From contig JALRFZ010000548.1 in assembly GCA_023253615.1 (NCBI GenBank), positions 1-6,803 of the forward strand: 6,803 nucleotides of DNA, read 5' to 3'. This DNA is from Verrucomicrobiales bacterium (lineage in GTDB: Bacteria > Verrucomicrobiota > Verrucomicrobiia > Verrucomicrobiales > DEV007). The notes beneath the pieces were generated by a model that searched no databases, was not told the DNA's origin, and worked only from the letters and a program-made list of their open reading frames with translations. This document shows, piece after piece, positions 5,834 through 6,803 of this stretch (the stretch's first letter is position 1; every line of letters starts with the position of its first letter). A program made the translations under genes and the position numbers.

Positions 5834-6803
5834 TCAGGATTTCGCGAGCGCGGTCCGCACGTCGGCGATGAGATCTTCGACCGTCTCGATCCCGACGGAG
5901 AATCGCACGAGCGAATCGGTGATGCCGACGGCCTCACGGCGCTCCTTCGGCACGCTCGCGTGGGTCATCGAGGCGGGATGGCAGCAGAGGGATTCGACTC
6001 CGCCGAGACTTTCCGCCTTCGGGAAAAGCGTCAGCCGCCCGAGAAAGGCCTGGGTGTCCGCGAGGTTCATCCCGAAGTCGACCGTGACGATGCCCGAGCC
6101 GCCGCGCATCTGCCGTTTTGCGATCTCGTATTGCGGATGTGAGGGCAGGAAGGGATAGCGCACCGCGACGGCGTTCGTTTCCCGCTCGAGGAATTCGGCG
6201 AAGGTCAGGGCGTTCGCGCTGTGCCGCTCCATCCGGATCGAGAGGGTCTTCAGGCCGCGCGAGACGAGCCAGCAGTCCATCGGCGCGGGTTGGAGGCCGA
6301 GAGCCTTCTGCGCGAAGATCATTTTCGCCTGCCATTCCTCCGAGTTCGTGCAGACCGCGCCGGCGAGAGCGTCGGAGTGGCCGTTCGCGTATTTCGTCAG
6401 CGAGATCAGCGAGAGATCGGCGCCCAGTTCAATGGGGCGCTGCACGTAGCTGCTTGCGAAGGTGTTGTCGACCAGCAGCGGCGCCCCTGCGGCATGGGCG
6501 GCCTCCGCGACGGCGGCGATGTCGAGGACCTTCAGGTTCGGATTCGTCGGCGACTCGATCCAGACGAGGGCGGGGGAATGCGAGGCGAGCACCTCGAGCG
6601 AGGCCAGATCGGTGAAGTCCAGGTAGACGACGGACACCCCGAACTTCGCGAAGACCTGGGCGAAAAGGCGGAAGGTGCAGCCGTAGAGATTCTCCTCCGC
6701 CACGACGACATCGCCGCTTTTCAGCGTTGAAACGACCGCGGTGATCGCCGAGACACCGCTGCCGAAGCAGGTCGAGAACGCCGCCCCTTCCAGGCTGGCG
6801 ACG
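5834..6803 (-). CDS. Cystathionine gamma-synthase/lyase family PLP enzyme (5' end outside window)
   Basis: The frame runs off the right edge, leaving about 322 C-terminal residues of a family usually near 390; roughly the first 70 are missing. It opens with ASLEGAAFSTCFGSG, then AEENLYGCTFRLF. PALVWIESPTNPNLKVLDI and LLVDNTFASSYVQRP follow, with the Asp of VDNT contacting PLP. The PLP lysine is in SLTKYANGHSD (codon 6392-6394). The C-terminus has SLGGVESL, HPASMTH and DSLVRFSVGIE, whose Arg binds the substrate carboxylate. This is the canonical pattern of cystathionine gamma-synthase (MetB), gamma-lyase and O-acylhomoserine sulfhydrylase, which are hard to separate by sequence. The GGVESL glutamate fits the synthase/lyase branch. 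Two adjacent Cys (SLCCHP) stand just before the conserved HPASMTH, an unusual pair. It precedes the second PLP enzyme by one base, implying an operon for transsulfuration or methionine synthesis. The family is very secure; synthase or lyase is undecided. Confidence 0.92.
   Translation of the reverse strand, partial: VASLEGAAFSTCFGSGVSAITAVVSTLKSGDVVVAEENLYGCTFRLFAQVFAKFGVSVVYLDFTDLASLEVLASHSPALVWIESPTNPNLKVLDIAAVAEAAHAAGAPLLVDNTFASSYVQRPIELGADLSLISLTKYANGHSDALAGAVCTNSEEWQAKMIFAQKALGLQPAPMDCWLVSRGLKTLSIRMERHSANALTFAEFLERETNAVAVRYPFLPSHPQYEIAKRQMRGGSGIVTVDFGMNLADTQAFLGRLTLFPKAESLGGVESLCCHPASMTHASVPKERREAVGITDSLVRFSVGIETVEDLIADVRTALAKS

Noticed and set aside
4438..5871. A 477-codon open frame on the plus strand
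   Set aside because: It is antisense to the Str2-like PLP gene, is rich in Gly/Arg/Glu with no motifs, and is the usual mirror frame of a high-GC gene.
5833..5937. Upstream start giving the Str2-like enzyme 35 more residues
   Set aside because: The extra residues overlap the end of the neighbouring PLP gene, are Ser/Arg/Pro-rich, and an ATG one base after that gene's stop is the better start.
1..6803. CRISPR arrays, tRNA or rRNA genes, insertion sequences, phage or defence modules
   Set aside because: No direct-repeat arrays, cloverleaf-like RNA genes, transposase motifs or recognised defence domains were seen on either strand by eye.

Overview
The window looks like chromosomal DNA from a high-GC bacterium of the Planctomycetota-Verrucomicrobiota (PVC) group, with Verrucomicrobiota more likely. 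Three features point there: a type II pseudopilin ending in the H-X9-DG signature, a CE15 glucuronoyl esterase, and an HTTM (vitamin K carboxylase-like) membrane protein. None of these proves the lineage, and no rRNA or tRNA is present to settle it.

Layout. Bases 3 to about 650 (+) carry an internal piece of a proline-rich, coiled-coil protein resembling a planctomycete family. At about 640-656 this stops making sense. A different reading frame takes over with the C-terminal half of a CE15 esterase (to 1306, +). The join cuts both genes in mid-protein, so it is most likely an assembly chimera or a recombination/deletion breakpoint. An HTTM-domain membrane protein follows (1352-2887, +). Convergent to it, on the minus strand, lie a pseudopilin (about 2875-3429) and a small secreted protein of unknown function (3540-4208). 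A strong intrinsic terminator separates these two. Further right, still on the minus strand, are two consecutive PLP-dependent cystathionine-type enzymes: a canonical cystathionine gamma-synthase/lyase (from beyond the right edge to 5834) and an N-terminally extended paralogue resembling the fungal Str2/Met-7 cystathionine gamma-synthase (4291-5832).

How the genes fit together. The two PLP enzymes are separated by one base and are almost certainly co-transcribed and translationally coupled, in a transsulfuration/methionine unit. The secreted-protein gene has its own putative promoter and a terminator, and it is visibly lower in GC than the PLP genes, so it reads as a stand-alone accessory unit. 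The esterase and HTTM gene run in the same direction 45 bases apart and could share a transcript. No functional link between them is evident. I see no CRISPR array, insertion sequence, tRNA, phage module or recognised defence system. The most useful observations are the frame-breaking junction near 650 and the fungal-type second PLP enzyme.
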